Origin: Acanthamoeba castellanii str. Neff
Lineage: Eukaryota > Discosea > Longamoebia > Acanthamoebidae
Assembly (NCBI RefSeq): GCF_000313135.1
Contig: NW_004457702.1
Location: 295,410-359,409 of the forward strand
Reading direction: 5' to 3'
Length of the DNA: 64,000 nucleotides
In this document: positions 33,832 to 45,465 of the stretch, in pieces
Layout of the letters: every line of letters starts with the position of its first letter
How positions within the stretch are numbered: position 1 is the first letter of the stretch
The notes under the pieces: model-generated
Database searches by the model: none
What the model saw: the letters and a program-made list of their open reading frames with translations, nothing else
Told to the model about the DNA's origin: nothing
Translations under genes and position numbers: made by a program

Positions 33832-35748
33832 TCAGCCGAACGCTGTACGTCACAAGGTTGAAGGAAGAGGGCAAAGCGTGAGGCGAAAGGTGGCGAAACA
33901 GGAGAAGGCTTATGTGCAATGTGTAAGGGAGGAGCGTACCGGGAGGAGTGGGCGTGGTGGCCAAGGTCGTGGTGCCCCACGCAGCAAAGGGGCCGGTCGT
34001 GCGGGGGACGGTGGGGGCCGGGGCCGTGATGGAGCACGCAGTCACCAGGAGCTCGGCGAGCATGGCCTTATCCAGCTCGGCCACGTTAACCGACCGCGAG
34101 TTGCGCAGAATGAAATCGACACACGCTTTCTGGGTGGGCGTCGGTGTTGTGTGGTGTGTGCGTGTGTGCGTGGTGTGTGTGTCGTGTGTGCGGTGAGCCA
34201 TGACACACAAGACAGTGAGTCGCAGGTTTTGTTTGTACCTTGAGCGCTGGAGTCCGATACATGTCGGCCACGACCATGAGGCTCGTAGCTGTGTCTTCGG
34301 TGAGGTACTGTTTGAGGAGGATGCTCTCGCACTCCTTCTTCAGACCGGGGAGGAAGTACTCCTCGGCCCTGCCCAGCATCTCGATAGCCGTGTCCACATC
34401 TTCGCACAACACGCAACGCACAACACGCAACGCACAACACAACACACTTGGTTAGCCACGTTGACATAGCGATGGCGATGACGGACGATAGGGATGTCGT
34501 ACCGGTAAGTGTTACTTGTTCCGTGTAGATGTACTTTAGCACGTCTTCGAAGATGCGCTTGTTGCAGTCCAATTTGATGACCGCGCCCTCTGCGCTCTCC
34601 GAAAGGCCGCTGATGGTGAAGAAAAAGAAAGTAAACAAAGTTAGGGGAGAAAGGTGCTCGCTGACTGGTAAGCTCTGCGAGTGGCGAGTACCTGGTGAAC
34701 ATGGCTTTGAAGGTGGGGCTGCGCGCGGACAGAATGCTGCGGTGCGCGCGGACTTCTTCCCCGTCGACCTCGAAAGTGACGTCGGCAAACGTGGGGTCGG
34801 CCAGCAGGGTTTTCATCGCCTGGCACGGCACAAACGACCGTGTTGAGTCTTTTCAAAACTATCGATTCGGTTGTGCTGTGCTCACAAAGCAAAGAATGAA
34901 GGAGAACTCTCTTGTACGTACATTCTGCAAGCTCGCCACTGGCTCCTCCAACTGCTCAGTGGTCGACGCAGAGCCCGAGCAAGGCATCTGATGTTGAGGA
35001 AACATATGGACAGTGAGTTCTTATCATCCTTATCATCCAAGGCTGGTTGATGGGTCTATGTACCGCGTAGGCTTGCCAGCGAAGCTCCTCGAGAGACGCC
35101 ATACTGTAGTCGGGATGGGCCGTGATGCAGTGGATCTGGTCGTCGGTGTGGGTGACAGGGTCTCTATACCGGTGCGGCACGAAGCAGGTCGTCGTTGACC
35201 CGTGCGGTGCAGGAGCAGGGGTGGGTGCAGGCCCGAAGCTGAAGGTCGAGGCCGCGGGAGTCGGAGCAGGCCCGAAGCTGAATCCTCTCTGGGGAGGAGT
35301 CGCGGTAGTAGGAGCGGCTGTCGGTGCAGGCCCGAAGCTGAAGCTGGTGGTCGAGGCCGCGGAAGTAGCGGGAGTCGGTGCAGGCCCGAAGCTGAAGCTG
35401 GTGGTCGCTACTGCAGGAGCGGGGGTAGGTGCAGGCCCGAAGCTGAAGGTCGAGGCTGCGGGAGTTGTGGCAGGGGCGGGAGTCGGAGCAGGCCCAAGGC
35501 TGAAGGTTGGGGCTGTGGGCGCGGGGGTTGTGGTTGTGCCTACATAGGAATGAACGAATGAATGAACAAATGCGAATGGATCAATAAAAAGAAGAGGATT
35601 GAAAAGGGAAAGGATTGAGAAGATGGTGCCACACGTGGGTGGGTACCATTCCAGGTAGACCTCACTCCAGAAGCCGCCTGAGTTACGTACTGGCTGAAGG
35701 ATTTACAATCTGAGATGCAGGATGCTCTGTGGGTTCGGATCGTTGCAT
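33832..35748 (-). CDS. BTB/POZ-BACK protein with nucleoporin-like FSFG repeats and an EELRWxxY motif
   Basis: Exon 1 (35748-35691) encodes MQRSEPTEHPASQIVNPSA and joins in phase to the exon starting near 35541. That exon has six FS(F/L)GPAPT units separated by Ala/Thr/Pro linkers (35540-35200), then ITAHPDYSMASLEELRWQAY near 35100, which resembles the SAMPxYxxKSxEELRWEDY element of Nup98-type nucleoporins. Further exons encode MPCSGSASTTEQLEEPVASL, a BTB domain (DPTFADVTFEVDGEEVRAHR, ILSARSPTFKAMF near 34815-34690; IKLDCNKRIFEDVLKYIYTE near 34580-34510) and a BACK-like helical part (ECESILLKQYLTEDTATSLM near 34320, VDFILRNSRSVNVAELDKAM near 34110). The BTB fold usually recruits Cullin-3. The 3' end is uncertain: a last intron with a stop near 33832 is my best reading. 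Confidence 0.72.
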
Positions 35749-36074
35749 GACCGTTCTCTGTGTTCTGTTTGTTGCTTGTTGTTTTTCTTTCTTGTTCCGT
35801 TGTTGATTATTTGGCGAACTTTTTACCTGGAAGCTTCCAGAAGATTCAGTCGAAATATACAAAAGAAATTATAAAGGAAAATGCGGCTGAAAGGTTGTCG
35901 GTTATTGTCTGGCACCCTCTCCGCCATCAATCGTCAGGAGAAGAAAGGAGATTGGAGCCCACCGCCACTCCAATTTAGGGGGCTTCTTTCGCACCAGCCA
36001 CGTCTCCTCCAGCACACTTCAAGCCTTGTTCTTCTTCTTCTTCTACTTCTTTCTCAGCTGGATCTCTTCGGATC
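35749..36074. other. Divergent intergenic region, BTB gene / type I membrane protein gene
   Basis: About 325 bp with an AT-rich segment (35850-35890, AAATATACAAAAGAAATTATAAAGG) that may be promoter-like. No gene seen. Confidence 0.45.
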
Positions 36075-36644
36075 ATGGCCAACGCCATCTTCTACCTCAT
36101 CATCTCCCTCCTCTTGGTTGTGGCCCTGCCCCGATCGGCCGTGGCCAGCGAGGGCTCCAACTCGCCCACCAACTCGCCCACCATCCCCCCCACGACCACC
36201 CCCTCGCGCAGCGTCAGCCCGTCGGCCTCGACCACCCCGCGGCCGAGCCGTACCACCTCGCCCTCCAGCCAGCCGCCGCCCTCGGCCTCGCCGTCGCAGG
36301 CGGACCAGAACGTCAGCGCCGGCAACCCGCGCTTCTATGCCATCTTCTTTCCGTCGCTGACCTTCTTCTTCATCATCGTGCTCGGCCTGTTGCTGGTCGT
36401 CTTGCCGCTGGCGGTGCGGGCCGTGCGCGTGGTCAAGAAGCGCCGCATACGGTACCACAGGCCGGGCGACGACAACATCATCAACGTCAACATCAACGAC
36501 GGCATCGAGGAGTGGAGCGGGACCGGGTCAGAGGGTGGCGATGATCGCCGCCATGACGATGACTACGACGACGACTACGAGAGCGACAGGAGCAGGAGCA
36601 GGAGCAGAAGCGGAAGCTACAGCGAGGACGACAGAAGAAGGTAG
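36075..36644 (+). CDS. Small type I membrane protein with mucin-like ectodomain and Arg-Ser/acidic tail
   Basis: A single-exon frame of 189 residues. Residues 1-24 (MANAIFYLIISLLLVVALPR then SAVAS) look like a signal peptide. Residues about 25-92 are almost wholly Ser/Thr/Pro with NSPT and TTPSRS repeats, suited to O-glycosylation. FYAIFFPSLTFFFIIVLGLL plus the following hydrophobic residues make one membrane segment (about 98-125), stopped by RAVRVVKKRRIRYHR. The cytoplasmic tail is acidic (DDDYDDDYESD) then RSRSRSRSGSY. No known domain. A cell-surface role is likely. Intronless in an intron-rich region, but its low complexity gives no hint of foreign origin. It converges with BUB3, the two stops being about 110 bp apart. 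Confidence 0.7.
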   Translation: MANAIFYLIISLLLVVALPRSAVASEGSNSPTNSPTIPPTTTPSRSVSPSASTTPRPSRTTSPSSQPPPSASPSQADQNVSAGNPRFYAIFFPSLTFFFIIVLGLLLVVLPLAVRAVRVVKKRRIRYHRPGDDNIINVNINDGIEEWSGTGSEGGDDRRHDDDYDDDYESDRSRSRSRSGSYSEDDRRR

Positions 36645-36756
36645 CAGAGAAGGGCGTGCGCAGGGGAAGTACGTTCCAAACAAAGAGGTTGTGTGGTTTC
36701 TTGAACGAGTTGAGCTGGGCTGGGCTGGGCTGGAGGCTTCGTGCGCGGCCGGTGTC

Positions 36757-38397
36757 TCACTGTCCCCTCGCCTTTGGCTTGACCTCGGCTTCAGCGACCT
36801 GCCGCACGAACACCTGATCCAGCGGATGACTAGAATGGAACGAACGTGAGTACCACACAAGGAAAACGGGTGTGTCGTGTGCGTGTCGTGCGGTGCGTGT
36901 GCGGTATGGAGGTGAGCGTACTCTCTTTCTCCCTCTTCGAACGTGTAGGACGACGCGATGGCGAGGTACTGTCCGTCGCTGCTAAAGTCCAGCGACGCGA
37001 TACTGTAGGCAGAAGGGAGAAACAGACGTGTTCAATAGAAGCTCGTCAACGGTTGCGTGTGCGGTGGCGCGTGTGCGTACCTCGTGGGATATTTGTGGAA
37101 TTGGCAGAGTCGCTTCTTGTTCTGGCCGTCCCACACGTTCACGTAGCCGTCGCAGCCGCCCGTGGCGAAGGTGCCGATGGGGTGGAAGGCGATGCAGTTG
37201 ACCGGCCACACCGTGTGAACGCCGTCTATCGTGGCTCGGTGGCACTTGAAGGCGTACTTGCGGTCCTGCTGCTCGGCGCTGAAGTAGTCGATCGCCACTC
37301 GGCCCTCAATCGACGCCGTAGCGTAGCCTGCCAGATAGCCAGAAATCATTTTTTTACATCATGAGTCAGCCTACGCAGCCCAGACCCATGCGAGCACTAC
37401 AGAGCGATTGAGTACCAGTGTCGTCAGGGAACAGCTTGACGCATCTGGTCTGGAACTTGAGCGATGACTGGCGCTTCTCGGAGGGGGCGTTGAGGTTTCT
37501 GAGGTCCCAGACCCAGATTTGGCGGTCGGCACAGCCCACAATCAGCCTGCTGGCCGATACGTCCATCGTATAGGCTGGTAGATCCAGAGCGTCAGTCTTT
37601 TGAATGACGAAGCAAGCAAGCCATTTGGAAAAAAGTTCAGGCTTTACCCTTGTCGGGCAGGGCAATGGATTGGACGCACTGACGCGCGCTCACGTCCCAC
37701 ACCTGAACCGTGCTGTCCCAGCTTCCCGAAAATAGAAGACCTGAACAAATAAGTACACGCGGGAGTGAGTAGGGAACTGATGGTGGGAAGCTACCTCGCT
37801 GGCCATGAATAAAAAAGAGAGGAAAAACGAACCCTGTGGCTCACTGTACTCGAGGCAGCGAACGGCTTTCTCGTGTGTGCCAAAGATCGACTCCGTTTGC
37901 GTTGTCCAATCGTGCCTACAGACAGCGATGTGAGATGCACGAGTAACACACACGGCCTCGCTGCTGTGCTTGCTCAAAGCCAAAAGAACAACACAAGTTG
38001 GCTGGTACGTACATGACAACCCTTCGGTCCATGCCGGCGGAGAAGGCGTGTGATCGGCCAGCCGACGTCACGTCGAGCACGGCAGCCTTGAGGGAAAATA
38101 GTAAGATTAAAAATACAGTAAATAAATGGCAAACGAAATGGCTGGAGCCTCCTACCTTGTGCGAGTACTGATCCTTCAACTGGTTCTGTGCAGCATCGTA
38201 AAGCCTCACACCCTGCACCACAAACACTGCATTAGGGGGGAGGTAAAATTTATAAATTTTGGGAGATCGCGTACCCCGTCCCAAGATGACGTCAGGAGGA
38301 GGTGAGAATCACGGACGAATCGCACTCGCGAGATGCCATCGCTAGGCGGCTGCTGCAATTCAAATTCGTGCGTCCGGCTCGCTTCCATCTGTGCCAT
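36757..38397 (-). CDS. BUB3: Mitotic checkpoint WD40 protein BUB3
   Basis: Seven-bladed WD40 propeller of the spindle assembly checkpoint that binds BUB1/BUBR1 and phosphorylated KNL1 at kinetochores. The ATG at 38397 gives [20 protein letters not shown] then GISRVRF, matching the NEFKLNQPPEDGISSVKF start of the family. Exons follow with [170 protein letters not shown] and a last exon (near 36830) [19 protein letters not shown], with a TGA at 36757-36759. All hallmark BUB3 segments are present. The second in-frame Met (38388) is an alternative start. At least eight introns. Confidence 0.95.
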
Positions 38398-38624
38398 TCT
38401 CTGTCCACGATCTTCAAAAAGGCGGGAAATTCTGATTTGATTTTGTCGACAGAATGTGGAATTCGAGCGGTGATTTACGTCCAAAAAAGGAAGCAAATGC
38501 CCACTCGCTGCGCCTACACCAATAAATAGCTTGTGCTCATCTGTTCCTGCAAACAAACCACCCAGCACATCAAAGCCAACAACCACACCACTTACCTCGT
38601 ATCTAGACCCAACACACATCAACA

Positions 38625-39629
38625 ATGAGCAACAAGATCATCACAGTTCTGGGCGCGACAGGCAACCAGGGAGGCAGCGTGGTGAGAGCGCTACTGACCC
38701 AGGGCGGGTACCACGTCCGCGCCGTGACCAGGGACGCCGGGAAGAAGGCCGCGCTGGACCTGCTCGACCTCGACAAGCAGCTGCGGGGCGGCAGCGGCGA
38801 GAGCCGGGTGGAGCTGGTCGAGGCTCAGCTCGATGACGAGGCCTCGCTCAAGCGCGCCTTCGAGGGCGCCTACGGCGTGTTTGGCGTGACCAACTACTGG
38901 GAGGGGGCCGACCTGATGAAGGAGTTCCACCAGGGCGTCCACATCGCTCACGCCGCCAAGGCCACCCACGTCAAGCACCTCGTCTGGAGGTATAAACAAG
39001 CCTCGTCTTTTTGTCCACCTCTGCTCAGCACTTGCTAAACTCTTGTTGCTGTTTCGATGTCCTTGTGCAGCTCGCTCGAGTTCAGCTACGTGCCGCACTT
39101 CGTGTCGAAGGCCATGGTGGAGTCGTACATCCAGCACCTCGGGGTGCCCTACACGGCCATCCACTTCCCTGCATACTACGAGAACCACCTCGGCTTCCCC
39201 ACCATGACCCCGCGCCGCCAGGCCGACGGCACCTTCGTGCTGAGCATGCCGATCGACCCCGACCAGGCCCGCCTGCCGCTCTTCTCCGTGGCCGACTCGG
39301 GCGCGTTCGTGGTCGAGGCCCTCAACTACCCCGACCTGTACCTGGGCAAGCAGATGCGGGTTGCCAGCGAGAGCCTCACCGCGCGCCAGATGGCGGCCAC
39401 GTTCGAGCGGGTGACCGGCGTGGCGACGCGCGCGGAGGAGGTCGACCACGAGGCCTTCCAGCGCAGCTTCCCGGGCGCAGAGGAGCTCTACCTCAACCTC
39501 AAGTGGTTCGCCGACAACCCGACGGCGCGCGACGTGGCCTGGTCGCGCCGCGTCCACCCGCAGATCAAGGACTGGGCCGGCTTCGTCCACGACCACCTCG
39601 ACTTCTACAAGAACCTCACCGCTCAGTAG
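38625..39629 (+). CDS. NmrA-like NAD(P)-binding protein (HSCARG/NMRAL1-like)
   Basis: Two exons, 38625-38989 and 39071-39629, join in phase (GTATAA donor, CAG acceptor) to give 307 residues. The protein starts with a beta-alpha-beta Rossmann motif [37 protein letters not shown] is typical of NmrA-like atypical SDRs, followed by [22 protein letters not shown] and [14 protein letters not shown]. The usual catalytic Tyr-x-x-x-Lys is not evident, as expected for NmrA redox sensors that bind NADP(H) without catalysis; human NMRAL1 senses the NADPH ratio. It is only 227 bp from the BUB3 start (divergent) and 59 bp from the MSH2 stop (convergent). Low intron number and strong GC bias; distant bacterial homologues are common in this family, so transfer is possible but not shown. 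Confidence 0.88.
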
Positions 39630-39688
39630 TAGTAATGGAGTGCGGAGAAGACGGAATGAAGAATATTGGTTGGCTGTACTGGGAGAGC

Positions 39689-42600
39689 TCAATGGGTGTT
39701 GGCGAGAAGGGCGGCCAGGCGAGGGTTGTTCGCCTTCGCCTGGTCGATACGCGCAACGAGGGCAGCGATCTTCTCCATCGCCTCGGCGCGCGGCAGCTGG
39801 TCGAGGCCGGCCACTTCCATGTCCTGAAGGAGTCGCTCCGCCACACCTGGACACAGACACAACACAACACAACACGGCACACACACAGACACACTGACAT
39901 ATCAGTGCCACAAGGACTGGACCACTCGACACAGCCCGAAGCGCACACGCACCGGCGAGTTCGTCGGCATCGCTGCTGCTTTGGTCCTGCGCCGCGGGGC
40001 TGCTCGCTTCGTCGGCCTTCTGCTTGCCCTTGTTTGCCAAGCGCTTGCTGGGGCTCAGTTGGTGCTCCTTGACCAGCACCGTGTCGAAGCTCTCCAACTC
40101 AGCCGCCTTCGCTTCCGCCACCTGGTGTGCCATCAACACGTGAGTCACTACCACGCACCACGCTCCACGCACCACCACCCAGACGAGATGAGAGTTGCAA
40201 CAGCGGACCTTGACGATCTCCTCGGGGAAGTTGGTCATCTTGGCGACGTGGATGCCGAACGACTGATCGCACGCCCCGGGGCGGATTTGATACAGGAACG
40301 TCAAGTCCGCCAGCTTGTCCTCGTCTATGTGTACACACGGGAATGGGGCACTCGAGGTGGTCAGCTGTCAGCTGAGGGAGAGCTGAGGGCGCGGCCAAGA
40401 CATGAGCGTAGGCGTACCACCGGTTTGGGCCGTGACGTGGAGGTTGGCGACGTGCGGAATCTCGTCGGCCAGCGAGGTTAGCTCGTGGAAGTGGGTGGCG
40501 AACAGACAGAACGCCTTGATCTCTTTCGCGATGTGTCTGTTCGTACGTCGGCAGTGGCGGTTAGCTTGCGAGTAGATATAAAACAAATAAAAATGAATAA
40601 TAATAACAGAACAAATAATAATAATAATAAATTAATACTCAAATAAAGCTTACCGCGAGATGGCCCAGGCGAGCCCGAATCCGTCGTAGGTCGACGTTCC
40701 GCGCCCCAGCTCGTCGATGCAGATCAGCGACTTGGAGGTGGCCGACTGCAGTCGGGCGAACCCATCGAAAAGTGTGAGCGCTTGCGAGCGAGTGCGGGTG
40801 CGGGGCGAGCGTACCCGGAGGATGGCCGCCGTTTCGAGCATCTCGGCCATGAAGGTGGAGATGCCGCGCAGCTGCGAATCGCCGGCGCCGACCCGCACCA
40901 AAATGGCGTCGACGATCGAGATGGAGGCCGACTCGGCCGGCACGAAGCAGCCCATTTGGGCCATCAGCACCACCATTGCCACCTGTCGTATGTACCTGTA
41001 TTATACGATCGTGTCGCACCGGGTGGTCAGGCCAGGCAGGCCCATCAGGTTATTACGTGCACCACCACCTAAAGAGTGTCGAGTGTGTCGTGGAGCTGTG
41101 GGGCTGATGGAGTTCGTACGTCGACTTGCCGCCCATGTTCGGCCCGGTGATGATCTGAACCCGCGATTCTTCTTTTTTCAACAAGAATCCAAGGAATGAC
41201 ACTAAGTGAGTAGCGCACTTCCAAGATCAAGTTGTACGAAGAAGGTACCTCGTGTGAGGTTGACATCATTGGCGATGAAGTTGATCTGGTCCATCGTCTC
41301 CAGGCACGGGTGCCTGCTTCCCTGTTCGGAAATAACAAGTGTGTGCGTGAGGAGACGCGACCGACGTCGATCATTCATCCTGGCTGGAGATTGCAGCTCC
41401 GTACCTTGATGATGATGTCGCCCACGCCGGGCTCGGTGAGCTGCGGTCGCGTGTAACGCCAGTTGGCCGACACATGGGCCATGCTGTGGTGAGATAGTAC
41501 AATGGAATTCGAGTAATGTGAGCCAACAGAAACGAATGTTGCACGCACAGAGAGCATGTGGCGCTCGCACCTGACGAACGCGTCAAGGTCGGCGATGATC
41601 TCCGAAGCGCGCTCCATGGGCTGCTGGTACGTGGCTGTGGAGTGGGTGCCACGCATGAATTATATCAGCACACGCAACGCAACGCGCCACAGGCACACGG
41701 TGTGAACGGTGTCACGTACATGTAGTGGTGACAACACTGGCGACGATTTGTGCCTGCTTCTGTTCGTAGGACCGGTTGAACTTCTTGTAGTCCTCGTTCA
41801 ACCTGCAAAAAAAGAGCCCAGCGATAAAATATTCTCATTAGAATAAACATAAGTTAACAAATAAATGGAATAAATTTGAGTGCGCACCTGTGGAGATCAG
41901 AATTGCGGAACTTGACGCCGTCCTTCTTCTGTCCCTCGACGCGGATGAAGTCCTTGCGGTTGCGGATCAGCTTTTCGTTCTGTGGGGCACGCCGTCAAAA
42001 ATGAGCTCAAATGTGATACCGCTCGATCGAGTGTTCCACGCGCACGAACACACACCCACACACGCGCGCGCGCTCGCCCACCACGCGCAAAACACGAACC
42101 CTGGCCGTGAGTCGGAAGAAGTAGCCCACGTGCTTCGAGCTCTCCAGCTTGAGCTCCTTCGAGTCCAACTTGAGGTCATCAGCGATCTGGCCAGATCATC
42201 ATCATTTGTGTTTAGTGGTGTGCTTCACGTGAAGCCAGTTGGCCTCCAAGAAGCGGCATGTCTCAACAAGCAACAAGCGGTTGGAAACGCACTCGGCTCC
42301 GTAGGTCCTCCATCTTCTGCTTCGACTTTTGCAGGCCCTTGTAGAACTCCTTGAGGTCGTCGTCAAAGTCGGGGCGGATGCGGTACTCGTGCTGATCGAT
42401 CAGCGAGAGGTCCACCATCGTTTCCACCATGGCCTCGAACTGCTTGAAGCTCTCGATCAATTCCTGTCCAGCCCGCACTCATATGAGTCAGTTACGTTGT
42501 TGCCCGTTGCAATTAGAGAGAATAAATCAATGTATAGTGGCGTTAGCGCGTACGGCCAGCGGTTCCTCGTATTTGGCGGTGATGAGGTCCTTGTGCTCGC

Positions 42601-43077
42601 CCGCGTAGAAGCTGAGAGCCATGTGGATGCCCACCAGCTTCTCCACGAATTGGTACAGCCTAAGGATATCCTGTACATAGAGCCATACCGAACGGTAACA
42701 TATCAGAAGCTGAGCGTCGTGTGTGTGTCGTGTGTGTCGTGTGTGTCGTGTGTGTCGTGTGTGTCGTGTGTGTCGTGTGTGTCGTGTGTGTCGTGTGTGT
42801 CGTGTGTGTCGTGTGTGTCGTGTGTGTCGTGTGTGTGGCACGTCAATGGTGTGCTTGTGCGTTGTGCGCACTTGAAGTCCGGCGTTGCCCTTCACGATCT
42901 TGCGCATCAAGCGGTTGACGTCGGGCACGCGCTTCAGGAGGTTCTCCTGCAGGGTGCCCCGTAGCTCGTGGTCGTCGAAGAACAGCTCGACAATGTTCTG
43001 CCTCTCGACAATTTGCTCGAGAGAGCTCAATGGCTGGTATTTATGTCGCGCATGTAGCATTAGCACACAACCCAGCA

Positions 43078-43114
<37 letters not shown>

Positions 43115-45114
43115 GATAGCCACCTGGCAGGTACCTGTTTGATCCACTGGACGAGCCGACGAGAACCCATGGGCGTGCGGCAGTGATTGAGCAGGGAGAA
43201 GAGGCTCATTGAACGCTCTGATGCAAATTAAACTCGTTGTTTAGCCCTCAACGAACAAATGGCATGTCCCGACACATTCGCAAAGAATCATGTACGTACT
43301 CTCTTTCCCTTCGGGAATCAGGTGCAGAGTCACGAACGCCGTTCTGTCAAGTCGCATGTACTGAATGCAGACAAAGTCAGCACTCGTTGTTGGGCACTCA
43401 AATAAAGGAGGAATGTGAAAAACCTGGCCAAAGTTGTGGGACTTGAGGTGCCATTTGTTGATGTTGTTGCTGTCCGAGAGAAGCTGTAAGAGGGCGAAGT
43501 CAGTTTCACATGTTGTGGAGACCAGATGCGTGGGATTTCGCGAGGCACCTCAAAGTGACGAATCAGGCAGGCCGCAGCGCCCATGGCAAACTGCTTTTGC
43601 ATTTCATCTGCGGCAAAAAACGTGCGCCCCGGGTGAGTGCGTGTGGTGGTGCGTGTTGACATTTGTGCGTCGCGTCCGCGCGTACCGTAGTTATGTTGAA
43701 GCGGAGGCAGAGCGAGCAGGGTAGTCAGGTCCTGCTCAAGCGTATGGATCGCAAACTCACCTGCGGGGGGGGGGAAGAATTGTGAGCAAGGCACACCTCG
43801 CCGGACGGAAAACTGGTGAGTGGCATGGTCGCCACCTTTCCTCTTGGGCGTGTCGAGCACGTTACACGCCTCAAGCACAGTCAGGATACGGGTAGTCTCG
43901 GCCTCGTCCTCCTGCGCGAGCAGACACTCGGTTGCCCCCACCTGCACCACCAGCGATTCACTGCGGTCGTGGCATGGTGCATAGATGTGACGTCCCACAT
44001 CAGTCCATAGACGCTCAAGCGCATCCTGCGCGTGGTACAGGGAAACGTACACATTGGATAGATGGTCGTCGTCGATGAACTCGCACACGTTGAGCGTGCG
44101 AGTGTTCAGATCGATGAATGCCGCACCAACCATCCGCTGACCTGGAAACGTGGGTGCGGAATGCATGAGTCTCGGCGACCCACTGGTGCTGGGTGGTGTG
44201 GCGGCCTGTACCATCTTTGAAGCCAAACTGCAGGGCGAGCGTGATCGGGTTGTCGGCGCCAGCAGCTCCCACGTCGTCCTGGAACATGAGATCTTCGAAG
44301 TCGTGAATGTTGCCGGGCGAGGCTCGTTTGATGATCTGCCAATTGTTCTGCGTGTTCTTGGGACCGCCGGTCGGGACGGCCCACACCTCGATGCGGTTGC
44401 GCTTGTTCACGAGCAAATCGCGGACGATGTCGACGAACAGCGAAGGCGAGATGGCCTGCGAAGGAATGCCGCCCCGACCGTCTGGCCCCTCCGCTCCTGC
44501 ATGACCAACCACCCTTAAGCACACGCACATGCCATGAAAACAGCACACACACACACACACACACACACGTGCATGACACGACACGCAACACTGGACGACA
44601 TCACACGGATGCACTCACCGAGGTACGTGATGGCATCGGTAGTGTGATAGTAATCGTTGGCGATGAGGAGTGCGTCCTCGCCGTGGGCTGTGTGGTAGTA
44701 GTTGGGTCCGTTCTGTTCACAGTGACGGACTGTCACTCGAGGCCGCCAGAGCTACACAAGACAAAGCTCGGCAGTACGTCAGGTAGTTCGTACCTTTCGC
44801 TCAAAGAAACGGATGAGGTCCTTCGGCTTGTTTTTGTTGAGCGAGTTGAAGAACGCACAGAACCCGGTCTCTTCTCCCTTGTCTGAAAAATTAAAATATT
44901 AATAGTTCTTTTCAATAAATAAATAAATGATGACAAATAAGCAGCGTCGTGATGCATTGAGCATACCGGCGAAGGTGAGGCCAGTGGTCGTTTCCATGTC
45001 ATCTTCATTATCCTGCTGGGAGTCATCAGCTTCGCCTGCCTTCCTCTTCTTGGCCGGGGGCGCTCTTCCCGCTCCCGATTTTGCACCTCTGCCTCCTCCT
45101 CTTCCTCTCTTCAT
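39689..45114 (-). CDS. MSH2: DNA mismatch repair protein MSH2
   Basis: MutS-family ATPase; with MSH6 or MSH3 it recognises mismatches and loops. The ATG at 45114 opens an unusual basic N-terminus ([20 protein letters not shown] then KKRKAGE, a likely NLS) before the MutS I start ([13 protein letters not shown]). About 22 exons follow: [148 protein letters not shown] (Walker A), [69 protein letters not shown] and [20 protein letters not shown]. The C-terminal helices end at a TGA at 39689-39691. All ATPase and signature residues are intact. Introns include the 9-mer array at 42719. Confidence 0.96.
42719..42837. repeat. (GTGTGTCGT)n 9-mer tandem repeat in MSH2 intron
   Basis: About 13 copies of the 9-bp unit, essentially uninterrupted. 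Confidence 0.96.
43077..43115. repeat. (AAT)n trinucleotide microsatellite in MSH2 intron
   Basis: About 12 AAT/ATA units. Confidence 0.93.
44543..44568. repeat. (AC)n microsatellite in MSH2 intron
   Basis: About 12 AC units. Confidence 0.9.
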
Positions 45115-45465
45115 CCTTCGTTTGTTTTTCCTTCTGCGGCAGCAACCCTCAACACTCAATCGACCGGCACGATTGTTGATCACTGCAACGTATCCAATTC
45201 GTTCGGATTAGATGATCCGTTCCCGCCAAAACTCCACACAGAGGAAATGAAAAGGAAATGATCATTTTTTCTTGCTTGCGTACCTGTTCGCCAACCATGA
45301 CCACAAGAGCAGTCATGGCGTGCTCATGGCCGCCAGTGCGCTCGACAAGGACAGCGAGCCTCCTGCTGTGGTCTTGTATTTGACATATCACACCGTGCAG
45401 CAGGAACCGCCATTCAACTCCAGCGACAGCGAGCACAACTGTTCGATTTGTGATTACCAGCGGAT
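45115..45465. other. Divergent intergenic region, MSH2 / SDR 1
   Basis: About 350 bp. It contains open frames on both strands (45272-45502 plus, 45149-45478 minus) with ordinary amino-acid composition but no family I recognise. It most likely holds the two promoters and 5' UTRs; an extra upstream exon for either gene cannot be excluded. Confidence 0.45.

Noticed and set aside
33692..34243. Plus frame starting with a signal-peptide-like MRLGSILTLSLVFHAMF
   Set aside because: It overlaps the BTB gene antisense and its later part is composition-driven; no exon support. Kept only as a remote possibility.
38691..40304. 537-codon minus-strand frame
   Set aside because: It runs from an MSH2 exon through introns and antisense of the NmrA gene; only the MSH2 exon part is real.
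42527..43147. Minus frame with (RHTRHT)n repeat inside MSH2
   Set aside because: It crosses two splice sites and the 9-mer repeat; MSH2 homology stops and restarts at the intron edges.
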